From: Rikenellaceae bacterium
GTDB taxonomy: Bacteria; Bacteroidota; Bacteroidia; Bacteroidales; Rikenellaceae
Length of the DNA: 64,000 bases
Assembly: GCA_015060115.1 (NCBI GenBank)
Contig: SUZB01000004.1
Coordinates: 58,410-122,409 of the forward strand
Direction: 5' to 3'
How positions within the stretch are numbered: position 1 is the first letter of the stretch; each line of letters opens with the position of its first letter. This document shows, one piece after another, positions 15,296 to 23,138 of this stretch. The notes under the pieces are model-generated. The model was not told the DNA's origin. It was given only the letters and a program-made list of their open reading frames with translations, and did not search any database. The translations under genes were made by a program, and so were the position numbers.

Positions 15296-17323
15296 TTACC
15301 AGATGATTACACGCTCCTCAACAGGCATAAACATCGCATCCTCCTCGGTGATGCCGAAGGCATCGTAGAATGACTGGATGTTGCGCAAAGTAGCGTTCAC
15401 ACGGTTGCGGCCGAGTGAGTGTACATCAACCTTGGTAAGGCGCTCCTTCTCCTGATCGGTGATGTTCTGAGCCCAGAGGGTTGCATAACCGATGTAGAAG
15501 CGCTGCTCGCCGGTGAAGCCATCAACATCCTCAGGACGACCCTCAGCCCAAGCGTAGTCGGTAAGGCCGGTGAATGCAAGGCGCAAGCCACCCTGGTCGG
15601 CGATGTTCTCACCGAGCGAGTACTTACCATCAGCAAACAAGCCGGGGAGAATCTCGATAGCGTTGAACTGGTCTACGAGTACCTGAGTCTTAGCCTCGAA
15701 TGCTGTGCGATCCTCGGCAGTCCACCAGTCGTTCATATTACCCTCCTTGTCGAACTGCGAGCCCTGGTCGTCAAAGCCGTGAGTCATCTCGTGTGCGATA
15801 ACCACGCCGATAGCACCATAGTTTACAGCATCGTCAGCATTGGGGTTGTAGAAGGGAGGCTGGAGAATAGCTGCGGGGAAGCAGATCTCGTTGGTGGTAG
15901 GCATATAGTAGGCATTAACCATCTGAGGAGGCATCATCCACTTCTCGCGGTCTACGGGCTTGCCTACCTCAGACATAGAGTCGGCAGTATACCAGCGGTT
16001 AGCCTCGACAACATTTGCCCAGTACGACTTAGCAGGGTCTACAGCGAGTGTAGAGTAGTCCTTCCACTTGTTGGGGTAGCCAATCTTCACGGTGAAGGCT
16101 GCCAACTTCTCCTGTGCCTTAGCCTTGGTCTCCTCGCTCATCCAGTCGAGAGCCTCGATATGCTTAGAGAAAGCCTTCTGGATGTTAGATACCATAAGCT
16201 CTACACGAGCCTTCTCGCTCTCGGGGAAGTACTTAGCAACATAAATCTGACCTACAGCCTCCGAAAGGATTGAGTTGGGCACGCCCATAGCACGCTTCCA
16301 GCGGGGACGAATCTCCTGAGTACCTGACATTGTCTTGCCGAAGAACTCGAACGATGCCAAAGCGAACTCCTCACTGAGGTAGCTCGATGCTGCATCGATG
16401 TAGTGAGCAGCAACATAGTGGCGGAGAGCCTCGACAGGTGTGGTTGCGATAACCTCCATAATGTTTGCAAACGATGAGGGCTGGCTCACAACGAGCTTCT
16501 CGATATTCTCAACGCCCATAGCTGCGAAGTAGGCCTTCCAGTCAACAGCGTTGTACTCATCGGCTACCTGCTCGAAGGTGTAGGGGTTGTAACCCTTCTG
16601 AATATCGCGGCACTCAACATTTGACCAGTGCTTAGCGGCGATAGCATCCTCAACGGCGAGAACATCGTTTACCATAACCTCAACATCGCCCTCAACACCT
16701 GCGAGGGTGAAAATCTTGCGGAGGTAGTCGCGGTAAGCGGCCTTAATCTCGGCATTCTGCTCGTCGATGTAGTAGTCGCGGTTGCCCATGCCAAGACCGC
16801 CCTGCTCCAAGTAGAGGATAGTCATATTGCTATCTGCAAGGTCGGCAGCGGGGTAAGCAGCGAAGAATACGCCGATACCATCGGTGTGAAGCTGGGGGAT
16901 AGATGCCACCAATGCCTCACGGTCTGCTGTAGCGAGGATAGCGTTGAGGGCCTCACGGATAGGCTCAGCACCCTCAGCATTGAGGCGCTCCTCGTCAAGA
17001 CCCATCTTGTAGAGGTCCGAAATCTTCTGCTCGATGGTGCCTACCTCAGCCTTAGCCTCGGTCATCTCCGAGAAGAGCTCGTTGATGCGTACCTCGTTGT
17101 TCTCGCGAAGAACATCGAAAGAGCCGTAGCGTGAGAACTCAGGCTTCAGAGGGTTGTTCTTCTGCCAGCCTCCAGTAGCCCACTGATAGAAGTCGGCCTT
17201 GAGGTCGATGGCCTCATCGAAGTTGTTGATATCGATAGCGGGCACCTCTGCCTGCTTCTCAACAGTTGTTGCGCAAGCTGTCATCATAAGTGCAGTTGCA
17301 AGAATAAATGTAAGCTTTTTCAT
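15296..17323 (-). CDS. pepO: M13 family zinc metallopeptidase (neprilysin/PepO type), lipoprotein
   Basis: 675 aa. The N-terminus (MKKLTFILATALMMTACATT) is a lipoprotein signal with Cys at residue 17, so the protein is probably membrane-anchored and faces the periplasm. The large N-terminal M13 domain precedes the catalytic domain. Zinc motif HEMTH lies at 511-515 and the third ligand is the Glu of GENIADQGG (about 572). The substrate-binding VNAYYMPTTNEICFPAAIL pattern is upstream, and the C-terminus ends in VEERVIIW, as is usual for the family. It would cut oligopeptides. It lies 32 nt downstream of pgk on the same strand and may be read from the pgk promoter. Confidence 0.92.
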   Translation of the reverse strand: MKKLTFILATALMMTACATTVEKQAEVPAIDINNFDEAIDLKADFYQWATGGWQKNNPLKPEFSRYGSFDVLRENNEVRINELFSEMTEAKAEVGTIEQKISDLYKMGLDEERLNAEGAEPIREALNAILATADREALVASIPQLHTDGIGVFFAAYPAADLADSNMTILYLEQGGLGMGNRDYYIDEQNAEIKAAYRDYLRKIFTLAGVEGDVEVMVNDVLAVEDAIAAKHWSNVECRDIQKGYNPYTFEQVADEYNAVDWKAYFAAMGVENIEKLVVSQPSSFANIMEVIATTPVEALRHYVAAHYIDAASSYLSEEFALASFEFFGKTMSGTQEIRPRWKRAMGVPNSILSEAVGQIYVAKYFPESEKARVELMVSNIQKAFSKHIEALDWMSEETKAKAQEKLAAFTVKIGYPNKWKDYSTLAVDPAKSYWANVVEANRWYTADSMSEVGKPVDREKWMMPPQMVNAYYMPTTNEICFPAAILQPPFYNPNADDAVNYGAIGVVIAHEMTHGFDDQGSQFDKEGNMNDWWTAEDRTAFEAKTQVLVDQFNAIEILPGLFADGKYSLGENIADQGGLRLAFTGLTDYAWAEGRPEDVDGFTGEQRFYIGYATLWAQNITDQEKERLTKVDVHSLGRNRVNATLRNIQSFYDAFGITEEDAMFMPVEERVIIW

Positions 17324-17355
17324 TATCGTTTAGTTAGTTGTATTTAGCGGTAAAA

Positions 17356-18618
17356 CTACTTGCGGATAGCAGCTACACCGGGGAGCTCCTTGCCCTCCAT
17401 ATACTCCAAGAGAGCGCCACCACCGGTAGATACATACGACACCTTGTCGGCCAAGCCAAACTTATTGACACAAGCAACCGAGTCGCCACCACCGATAAGC
17501 GAGTAAGCGCCATTCTTCTCGGTAGCCTCAGCAATAGCCTCAGCCACAGCGCGTGAGCCTGTCGAGAACTTGTTAATCTCGAATACGCCTACGGGGCCAT
17601 TCCAGAGGATTGTCTTGCAGCCAAGGATGTGCTCACGGAACTTAGCCTTGCCCTGTGATGCGATGTCTACACCCTCCCACTCATCGGGAATGTTGTTTGC
17701 GGGTGCCTCCTGAGTGTTAGCTGTCTCGGCGAAGTCGTCGCAGATAAGAGCATCGGGCGAGCGGAGAATCTGGATACCCTTCTCCTCGGCCTTCTTCAAA
17801 ATCTCAAGAGCTACGGGGAACATATCGGGCTCGCAGATAGACTTACCTACCTTGCCACCCTCGGCAGCTGCAAAGGTGTAGGTCATACCGCCACCAATGA
17901 TGATAGAATCAACCTTCTCCATAAGCTTCTCGATGATGGTAATCTTTGTAGATACCTTCGAGCCACCGATGATAGCGCAGAAGGGGCGTGCAGGGTTCTC
18001 CATAACGCCATCAATAGCCTTCAACTCGTTCTCCATTACATAGCCGAACATCTTGTCCTCGGGGAAGTAGTCGGCGATAAGTGCTGTTGAGGCGTGGGCA
18101 CGGTGTGCAGTACCGAATGCGTCGTTGATGTAGCAGTCAGCATACGAAGCGAGGCGCTTTACGAACTCCTTCTGAGACTCCTTAACGGCGCTCTTTGCCG
18201 CCTTCTTCTCCTCGTCGGTAGCATCCTCTGCCAAGCCACGGGGCTTACCCTCCTCCTCGGCATAGAAGCGCAAGTTCTCGAGCAACATAACCTCGCCGGG
18301 CTTGAGGTTGGCAGCCATCTCAGCCGCCTTGTCGCCCATGCAGTCGCCAGCAAACTGAACCTTCACGCCAAGGCGCTCCTCGATAGCGTAGATAATCTGC
18401 TCGAGTGAGTACTTGGGCTCTGGATTCTTCTTGGGACGGCCAAGGTGCGACATAAGGATTACTGAGCCACCACCAGCCAATACCTTCTTGATTGTGGGGA
18501 TAGCGGCACGAATACGGGTGTCGTCCGTAACCTTACCCTCGGCGTTGAGGGGCACATTGAAGTCTACGCGGATAATCGCGCGCTTGCCTGAAAAATCGTA
18601 GTTGTCAATAGCAAACAT
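17356..18618 (-). CDS. pgk: Phosphoglycerate kinase
   Basis: 420 aa. It catalyses the ATP-forming step from 1,3-bisphosphoglycerate in glycolysis. The N-terminal domain has [29 protein letters not shown] and [13 protein letters not shown]. The C-terminal nucleotide domain has [21 protein letters not shown] and the terminal [16 protein letters not shown] and [19 protein letters not shown] loops. The nearest convincing -7 box (18820-18827) lies about 200 nt upstream, which would place composite repeat copy 5 inside the pgk 5' leader. pepO follows 32 nt downstream. Confidence 0.96.
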   Translation of the reverse strand: MFAIDNYDFSGKRAIIRVDFNVPLNAEGKVTDDTRIRAAIPTIKKVLAGGGSVILMSHLGRPKKNPEPKYSLEQIIYAIEERLGVKVQFAGDCMGDKAAEMAANLKPGEVMLLENLRFYAEEEGKPRGLAEDATDEEKKAAKSAVKESQKEFVKRLASYADCYINDAFGTAHRAHASTALIADYFPEDKMFGYVMENELKAIDGVMENPARPFCAIIGGSKVSTKITIIEKLMEKVDSIIIGGGMTYTFAAAEGGKVGKSICEPDMFPVALEILKKAEEKGIQILRSPDALICDDFAETANTQEAPANNIPDEWEGVDIASQGKAKFREHILGCKTILWNGPVGVFEINKFSTGSRAVAEAIAEATEKNGAYSLIGGGDSVACVNKFGLADKVSYVSTGGGALLEYMEGKELPGVAAIRK

Positions 18619-18628
18619 AGCTGTATTA

Positions 18629-18797
18629 TTTTTAGTTGTTAGTTATTAGTCGTTAGTTGTTAGAGTTGCGCTCCGAGGGAGCGCAGAGCAATTGTTTAAG
18701 ACCGTAAGACCTTAGGACCTTACGAGGTCGGGTATCACACTATTTCTTATTTGTCGTACTTGTCTTACTCGTCCTAAAAAATCTCTTACTCTCCTAC
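18629..18797 (-). repeat. Composite intergenic repeat, copy 5
   Basis: This copy is in reverse orientation: TTAGTTGTTAGAG arm, GCGCTCC hairpin, core GACCTTACGAGGTCGGGTA and reversed 9-bp units ending in GTCCTAAAAAATCTCTTA. It lies between pgk and its likely promoter. Confidence 0.8.
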
Positions 18798-18819
18798 CTC
18801 TTGAGTGACCTTTGCATCG

Positions 18820-18827
18820 CAAAGGTA
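18820..18827 (-). promoter_or_regulatory. -7 box, probably for pgk
   Basis: CAAAGGTA on the plus strand reads TACCTTTG on the minus strand. It is half of an inverted pair, ACCTTTGCATCGCAAAGGT. The leader to the pgk ATG would be about 195 nt. Confidence 0.5.
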
Positions 18828-18942
18828 GCGTTTTTTTTCTAATATTATTCTTTTGCTGGCTATATCATTGCATTTTATTTAGAATGTTTATATTTTGTCT
18901 ATTAAATTTGGTCTTTTAGCGTCTCGTTCTAATAATTTTTCC

Positions 18943-18950
18943 TACCTTTG
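18943..18950 (+). promoter_or_regulatory. -7 box touching the start of the TPR regulator gene
   Basis: TACCTTTG ends only 4 nt before ATG 18955, so transcription would begin at or next to the start codon. No TTTG is found at the -33 position. Confidence 0.5.
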
Positions 18951-18954
18951 CTCT

Positions 18955-20670
18955 ATGATTCACAGGCTGGCAAATATCATTCGTGGAGTATCCAAGTACT
19001 CTTATCTTATTGCGACAAAGATTATACTTGTCGTGTTGCTCCTCGTTGATATGAGTTGTGGCCGTGCCGAACTCTTGGAGGATATCATTGAGGCTGAGAC
19101 AATTGCCCCAGAACACCCCGACCAGGCACTCGATATTATGGAGTCTATCAACCCCAACGAGCTTGGCTCTGCTAAGCTGCGTGGCCACTACGCCCTATCC
19201 TATATTATTACGCAATATTACAACGAGCTTATCCCCGAAAGCGACTCTCTGAGTAGTCAGGCGGTGGAGTATTTCGCTAAGTCCACCGACCACAACCGCC
19301 GTGCCAGAGCCTACTTCCACAATGGCCTCATCAATCGTGCCGAAAGGCGTATTCCAGAGGCTATGCTGTCGCTTATGGAGGCCGAGAAGTCCGTTCGCTA
19401 TGTCGACCAGCCCCGCTTAGAGGGTCTTATCCTCCGTGCAATGGGCGATATTTATGTTGTCAATATGCTGATGCCCAATGCGTTGGATACATATCATCGT
19501 TCGCGCGACTGTTTCGATAGAGCCGGTCTTACGCACCACTCGATGTATGGCACCTACTGTATCGCCTGTGTCGAGGCGCGTATGCGAAACTTTGAGGCCG
19601 CCGAGGAGCTCTTTGTCGAAGTTCGTGATTATGCCTTGGAGACAGGCAGCTACGACTTCCTATATATGACCCTCTATGAGCTTGGTAACCTCTATATGCA
19701 GCTCAACCGTATTGACGAGTGCGAGGCTACACTTACGCTTATGGAGGAGCTCGACCTTGAGATTTTCGACCTCTCGCAGGAGCTATGTATGAGGGCTATG
19801 ATTGCCTCGGAGAGGGGCGATAAGCATACCGCACTCCGCCTTATAGATGAGGCTGAGAGTCAGGAGCATAGCGACCCAATAATCACTGAGTACACCCGCT
19901 ACCGTGTGCACCGCAAGCATAACGAGGCGGATAGTGCGCTCGTCTATTGCGAGTCATCTATTGCTCGTCAGGATAGTTTGACCCTGCGCGGTTTGGAGCA
20001 TCCAGTGCTCAACCATCAGATTTCGCAGCTCCAGCTCACTATCGAGAGCAAGGAGCGTGAGGCTGCGCTACGCCAACAGCGTAACATTGCGGTGTTAGTT
20101 ACAGCGGTAGTCCTTTTGGTCGCTTTTATATTATATATTGTATCAAACCTAAGGCAGAAGAATCGCGATATTGCCAACTATATGGCAACTATCAACGAGC
20201 TTCAGCTTATGCGTCATAACGATAAGGATAAGGCTACCCGCTCCGAAGCGCTCACCTTGGCCGTTGATCGCCTCTATAACGACCGCTTCGTAGACCTTAA
20301 CCGCCTCTGTGAGGCCTACTACGACCACGACAATACATCGCGCCAGCCCGCTAAGGTCTTCGAGCAGGTGCAGCAGACTATCGCTCAGCTTAAGAGCGAC
20401 GAGGTGCGCATCGCCAAGTTGGAGCAGATTGTAAATAGTTGCCGAGGCGACATAATGACCAAACTCAGGGAGCAGTGTCCGAAGCTCAACGAGCGCGAGT
20501 TGCGTGTTTCGCTCTATACCTATGCAGGTCTTTCAACACGCGCAATCTGCCTCTTTATGGATAGCAATCCCGTTGCAATCTCAAAAGTTAAGTATCGTAT
20601 CAAAACAAAAATCAAGGAGAGCAACGCTCCAGATATGGAGTTGCTAATTTCGGGTATTTCCGATAAATAA
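18955..20670 (+). CDS. TPR membrane protein with C-terminal HTH (DUF6377-like regulator)
   Basis: 571 aa from ATG 18955. A 20-codon upstream extension to a TTG is rejected because the -7 box lies within it. Residues 1-33 form a signal segment ending in VDMSC, a possible lipoprotein or membrane anchor. Residues about 40-360 are TPR-like helical repeats facing the periplasm. A transmembrane helix lies near 375-397 (NIAVLVTAVVLLVAFILYIV). A cytoplasmic coiled region follows, then a LuxR-like helix-turn-helix at about 512-560 (ERELRVSLYTYAGLSTRAI, NPVAISKVKYRIKTKIK). Bacteroides relatives of this design are thought to be membrane-bound transcription regulators (family knowledge). The cognate genes are not evident; short palindromes directly downstream are candidate operators. 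Confidence 0.8.
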   Translation: MIHRLANIIRGVSKYSYLIATKIILVVLLLVDMSCGRAELLEDIIEAETIAPEHPDQALDIMESINPNELGSAKLRGHYALSYIITQYYNELIPESDSLSSQAVEYFAKSTDHNRRARAYFHNGLINRAERRIPEAMLSLMEAEKSVRYVDQPRLEGLILRAMGDIYVVNMLMPNALDTYHRSRDCFDRAGLTHHSMYGTYCIACVEARMRNFEAAEELFVEVRDYALETGSYDFLYMTLYELGNLYMQLNRIDECEATLTLMEELDLEIFDLSQELCMRAMIASERGDKHTALRLIDEAESQEHSDPIITEYTRYRVHRKHNEADSALVYCESSIARQDSLTLRGLEHPVLNHQISQLQLTIESKEREAALRQQRNIAVLVTAVVLLVAFILYIVSNLRQKNRDIANYMATINELQLMRHNDKDKATRSEALTLAVDRLYNDRFVDLNRLCEAYYDHDNTSRQPAKVFEQVQQTIAQLKSDEVRIAKLEQIVNSCRGDIMTKLREQCPKLNERELRVSLYTYAGLSTRAICLFMDSNPVAISKVKYRIKTKIKESNAPDMELLISGISDK

Positions 20671-20671
20671 C

Positions 20672-20793
20672 GCTGATTTTCAGCAAGTTACACCACTTTT
20701 CCGCTCCCGCCAACATAGACCGCTGTAACTCATTGATAATCAATGAGATGAAAAATCCGTAAAAATTATTTTTTCAACTCGCTGATAATCAGC
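20672..20793. promoter_or_regulatory. Three short palindromes (candidate operators)
   Basis: GCTGATTTTCAGC (20672-20684), CTCATTGATAATCAATGAG (20729-20747) and GCTGATAATCAGC (20781-20793) share a TGATnnTCA centre and an AACT or AACG flank. Centres are 60 and 49 bp apart. They lie between the HTH regulator gene and the promoter of the candidate RNA, so they could be binding sites of that or another regulator; transcript hairpins are an alternative. Confidence 0.5.
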
Positions 20794-20833
20794 AGTTTAC
20801 AAAACGCTTGGGGAAATCTTTTTGCCCCAAAAA

Positions 20834-20865
20834 TTTGGTGTTAGTGCATTGTGGCGGTATCTTTG
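20834..20865 (+). promoter_or_regulatory. Promoter of the candidate small RNA
   Basis: TTTG (20834-20837) and TATCTTTG (20858-20865) are separated by 20 nt, a near-consensus pair. No protein frame follows before the terminator at 20966-21006. A TTGGGG/CCCCAA hairpin (about 20808-20829) lies just upstream. Confidence 0.7.
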
Positions 20866-20869
20866 CAGT

Positions 20870-21006
20870 GTAAAAAGTTAGTAATTGTGGTGGGCAATTT
20901 ACCGAAAGGCTCACCGGCTTCCCAGGGAAGATATTTGGTTTTTGAGATAAATTCGAGTTGCGTTGCTACGGAGTCCTTCAGTCGAGGGACTCCGTAGTTG
21001 TTTTAT
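20870..21006 (+). ncRNA. Candidate orphan small RNA, about 135 nt
   Basis: This is a self-contained transcription unit: promoter at 20834-20865, predicted start near 20870, and a terminator of CTACGGAGTCC (20966-20976) paired perfectly with GGACTCCGTAG (20987-20997), followed by TTGTTTTAT. No credible open reading frame lies between. The body can fold: GGTGGGC pairs with GCTCACC around a loop containing ACCGAAAGG, and CTTCC pairs with GGAAG just after it. The facing gene (21127-21693) is convergent, so this is not a 5' leader. It does not match the conserved cores of tmRNA, RNase P, SRP RNA or 6S RNA as remembered; a covariance search was not possible. Confidence 0.6.
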
Positions 21007-21063
21007 ACGACCTTTTGACCTTTCTTGCAATAAGGGAAACACATTGTGCTATCCCCAAAACAA

Positions 21064-21103
21064 TACCCCTTGAGCTGTACCTATTAGCACTTCCCAAGGG
21101 GTA
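21064..21103 (-). terminator. Terminator of the PepSY gene
   Basis: TACCCCTTG (21064-21072) pairs with CAAGGGGTA (21095-21103). On the minus strand the stem is followed by TTGTTTT. It lies 24 nt beyond the stop of the gene at 21127. Confidence 0.65.
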
Positions 21104-21126
21104 ATATTAATATAGTGTAGTCTATC

Positions 21127-21693
21127 CTAACTCAATAGTATAAACAGTATGGGAATGGCTATGCCGATAAGCAGCTCTATACCGCCACGCCCCCACAGGC
21201 CCTTGTTGCCTTTCAGCATAAAGAGTCCGGTAATGGTAATCACTATAAGTGCCACAGCGAAAATATCCGAAAACCAAGTCCACCACCTACCGGGGTTGTA
21301 GTGCAGTTTTGTCATCTGGCCGATAAGCGGGCGACGCTTCAGCGACTCATAGACAGCAGAGCCCGAGGTGATATCCACCTCCAACGATGAGCCCCCCTTA
21401 AGGAAGACCTTGAGGCAGTTCTCCTTCGGAAAGTAGTGCTTGGTGTAGCTCTCCTCAATGCCCAAACGCGCCATAATCTCCTCGACACACTCGCGTGTCA
21501 TCGCCTCCTTGGTGGGTAGGTCGCTGAGCGTATGCTCGGTGCGCGTTATGGTATAACGAGGATTTATGGTGTCGCGATGGTTCATAAAGATGCCAGATAG
21601 GGCATAGATAAACACCATACCTGCAAATATGAACGATAGGTCGCGATGCAAAAGACGACACCAGCGACGGAAGTCGTTACTCGAGAACCTCAT
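21127..21693 (-). CDS. PepSY-associated transmembrane protein, 188 aa
   Basis: It has a short cytoplasmic start (RRWCRLLHRDLSFIFAGMVF) and a first membrane helix at about 17-38. A periplasmic PepSY-like region of about 100 residues follows (KTLY-like repeats are absent; it contains YFPKENCLKVFLKGGSSLEV and LHYNPGRWWTWFSD). A second helix lies near 142-162 and a third at 170-188. The RxWHRxxG-like opening and the WxxxSDxFAxAL motif are typical of PepSY-TM proteins linked to iron or metal reduction (family knowledge). It overlaps the upstream lipoprotein gene by 17 nt, so the two are co-translated and probably act together in the envelope. Confidence 0.8.
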   Translation of the reverse strand: MRFSSNDFRRWCRLLHRDLSFIFAGMVFIYALSGIFMNHRDTINPRYTITRTEHTLSDLPTKEAMTRECVEEIMARLGIEESYTKHYFPKENCLKVFLKGGSSLEVDITSGSAVYESLKRRPLIGQMTKLHYNPGRWWTWFSDIFAVALIVITITGLFMLKGNKGLWGRGGIELLIGIAIPILFILLS

Positions 21694-22261
21694 AAGCGGT
21701 AGCCTCTACAAAGTAGAACGATAGATACTCCTTGCCGGTAGCCTCCTTGCGCTCGGCGATGCGTGCGCGGAAGTCTGCGATGCGCTCCTCGGTGGTATTG
21801 CCTGTCTCGCCACGAGCAGCCTTCTCGGTGCTGCAGCCACCCTCACCATCGCCGTGCTCCTCGGCAGCATTAGCAGCCTCGAGCTCCTCCCAATTCTTGA
21901 GGTAAGCCTCGTCGATGCGCTCCTCCTTGAGCATACCCTTAACCTTAACGATGCTGTTCACGCACTTCTGGTCGAAAGCACCAAGCTTGCCCGACTCAAT
22001 ACGAATGGTCTTAGTATCATCAGAGCCCATAAGGAAGATTTTGCGACCACCGTGCGAGCAGATGTGGGTACAGATGCCCTCAATCGCGACCTCCTGACCA
22101 ACCAACTTTTCGGCAGATGCCAAGAGAGCATCAATTTCCATAGCGGCTACAACCTCGCCCTGAGCCTGAGCCTCCTCACCCTTCGACTTATTCGATGTGT
22201 TGCCACCACAAGCAACCATCAGCAATGCGGTTGCAAGAATTAGAATTGACTTAATTTTCAT
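21677..22261 (-). CDS. Lipoprotein with OB-fold-like domain, 194 aa
   Basis: The lipoprotein signal ends in LLMVAC with Cys18. A Ser/Gly/Glu-rich linker leads to an OB-fold-like region at about residues 45-115 (LVGQEVAIEGICTHICSHGG, KIFLMGSDDTKTIRIESG, VKVKGMLKEERIDEAYL). The segment CTHICSHGGRK, with two Cys and two His, is a plausible metal- or heme-binding site (inference). An acidic Cys-containing loop and a charged helix follow. It is the first gene of a two-gene unit with the PepSY protein (17-nt overlap). Its -7 box is at 22370-22377 and the leader is about 105 nt. The exact role is unknown. Confidence 0.75.
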   Translation of the reverse strand: MKIKSILILATALLMVACGGNTSNKSKGEEAQAQGEVVAAMEIDALLASAEKLVGQEVAIEGICTHICSHGGRKIFLMGSDDTKTIRIESGKLGAFDQKCVNSIVKVKGMLKEERIDEAYLKNWEELEAANAAEEHGDGEGGCSTEKAARGETGNTTEERIADFRARIAERKEATGKEYLSFYFVEATAYEVLE

Positions 22262-22369
22262 ACTTTATATCTTTTAATAATTATTTTGATACTCTATTAA
22301 GCGCTTGCAATACTACAAACAATATATTCGCTTTGTTAGATATGTAACACCTTTGTGGCAGACACTTTA

Positions 22370-22377
22370 CAAAGGTA
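22370..22377 (-). promoter_or_regulatory. -7 box for the lipoprotein-PepSY pair
   Basis: CAAAGGTA on the plus strand reads TACCTTTG on the minus strand. A CAAA at 22401-22404 could be a -33 box at slightly long spacing (23 nt). The rest of the 350-bp gap (22262-22614) holds nothing else recognisable except the next promoter. Confidence 0.55.
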
Positions 22378-22571
22378 CAAAATAATATGATATATCGCTT
22401 CAAACAACCAAACTTTTTGAGGGATTTCCTTATGTCGTTTGATCTTCGCAAGAGGCTATTTGATGTTCAGTTACAGCATATTTAGAGGAGAAATATGCCC
22501 ATTTATCATAGAAAATAATACATATCGGCGAAAAAAACAGAAAAAATGTTGCGTGAAAAAAAATCGTTTTA

Positions 22572-22579
22572 TACTTTTG
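22572..22579 (+). promoter_or_regulatory. -7 box for the Cys-rich lipoprotein
   Basis: TACTTTTG has a GTTG (22548-22551) 20 nt upstream as a weak -33 box. The leader to ATG 22615 is about 32 nt. Confidence 0.6.
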
Positions 22580-22614
22580 TAGGGTCAAAAACTTTTAACT
22601 AAAACTTTATAGCT

Positions 22615-22929
22615 ATGAAGAAGATGTATTTGTTGGCAGTTTTGTTTGCTGCCGCTTCTATGGTTGCTTGCTGCGGCGAGCAGAAGAAGAACGCTGACGA
22701 GGCTTGCGCTGAGGAGGCTTGCACTGAGTGCTGCGCTGAGGAGTGTGCAGATTGCGCTGCTGCTGAGGAGTGCGTTGCTACTGAGGAGTGCTGTGGCGAC
22801 TGCGAGAAGAAGACCGTTGAGGAGGCAGTTGAGGCTGCTGCTGAGGAGGTTAAGGAGGCTGCTCAGGAGAAGGCTGTTGAGGCTGTTGAGGCAGGTGCTG
22901 AGAAGCTCGTTGACGCTATCAAGAAGTAA
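22615..22929 (+). CDS. Cysteine/glutamate-rich small lipoprotein, 104 aa
   Basis: Not a recognised family. The signal peptide ends in ASMVACC, with the lipidated Cys at 19 or 20. Residues 31-63 contain ten further cysteines spaced 2-6 apart among Glu, Asp and Ala (for example CTECCAEECADC and EECCGDCEKK). Residues 64-104 form one long acidic, alanine-rich helix (EEAVEAAAEEVKEAAQ). Twelve Cys in 104 residues suggests metal or redox binding at the cell surface or periplasm, but low-complexity expansion is an alternative. It is a single gene with its own promoter and a strong terminator, divergent from the OB-fold lipoprotein-PepSY pair. Confidence 0.8.
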   Translation: MKKMYLLAVLFAAASMVACCGEQKKNADEACAEEACTECCAEECADCAAAEECVATEECCGDCEKKTVEEAVEAAAEEVKEAAQEKAVEAVEAGAEKLVDAIKK

Positions 22930-22950
22930 TCATCTGATTACAGAAACAAA

Positions 22951-22990
22951 GGAGATGACTAATTTGCTTTTTAGTCATCTCCTTTAGTTT
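22951..22990 (+). terminator. Terminator of the Cys-rich lipoprotein gene
   Basis: GGAGATGACTAA (22951-22962) pairs with TTAGTCATCTCC (22971-22982), then TTTAGTTT. The stem is identical to that at 15240-15269. Confidence 0.85.
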
Positions 22991-23115
22991 AAGAGGTTGA
23001 ATAAAAAGATGTAGTTTTAGGCATGCGAAGCCCGAAAAACCGCAGTTTACTAAGGCGTAAATGAGGATTTTGAGGGCGAGCGTAACGACAAAATACACTT
23101 TTTATTCAGCCTCTT
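22991..23115. repeat. Long palindromic intergenic element
   Basis: The outer arm AAGAGGTTGAATAAAAAG (22991-23008, continuing through TGTAGTTTT) pairs with the inverted sequence at 23090-23115, with two small bulges. The interior of about 70 bp (GCATGCGAAGCCCGAAAAAC ... GAGGATTTTGAGGGCGAGCG) has no gene. It separates the Cys-rich lipoprotein from the convergent DUF5020 gene. Similar elements are remembered from other Bacteroidales intergenic regions, but this was not checked. Confidence 0.7.
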
Positions 23116-23138
23116 TTTTATACATCTAACAGAATTGC

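Noticed and set aside
15419..16273. Open frame of 284 codons on the plus strand
   Set aside because: It is antisense to the M13 peptidase gene; composition is typical of a reversed high-GAG coding sequence.
22646..22987. Open frame of 113 codons overlapping the Cys-rich lipoprotein
   Set aside because: It is the same DNA in another frame, giving only Leu/Arg runs; the lipoprotein frame has a signal peptide and lipobox.
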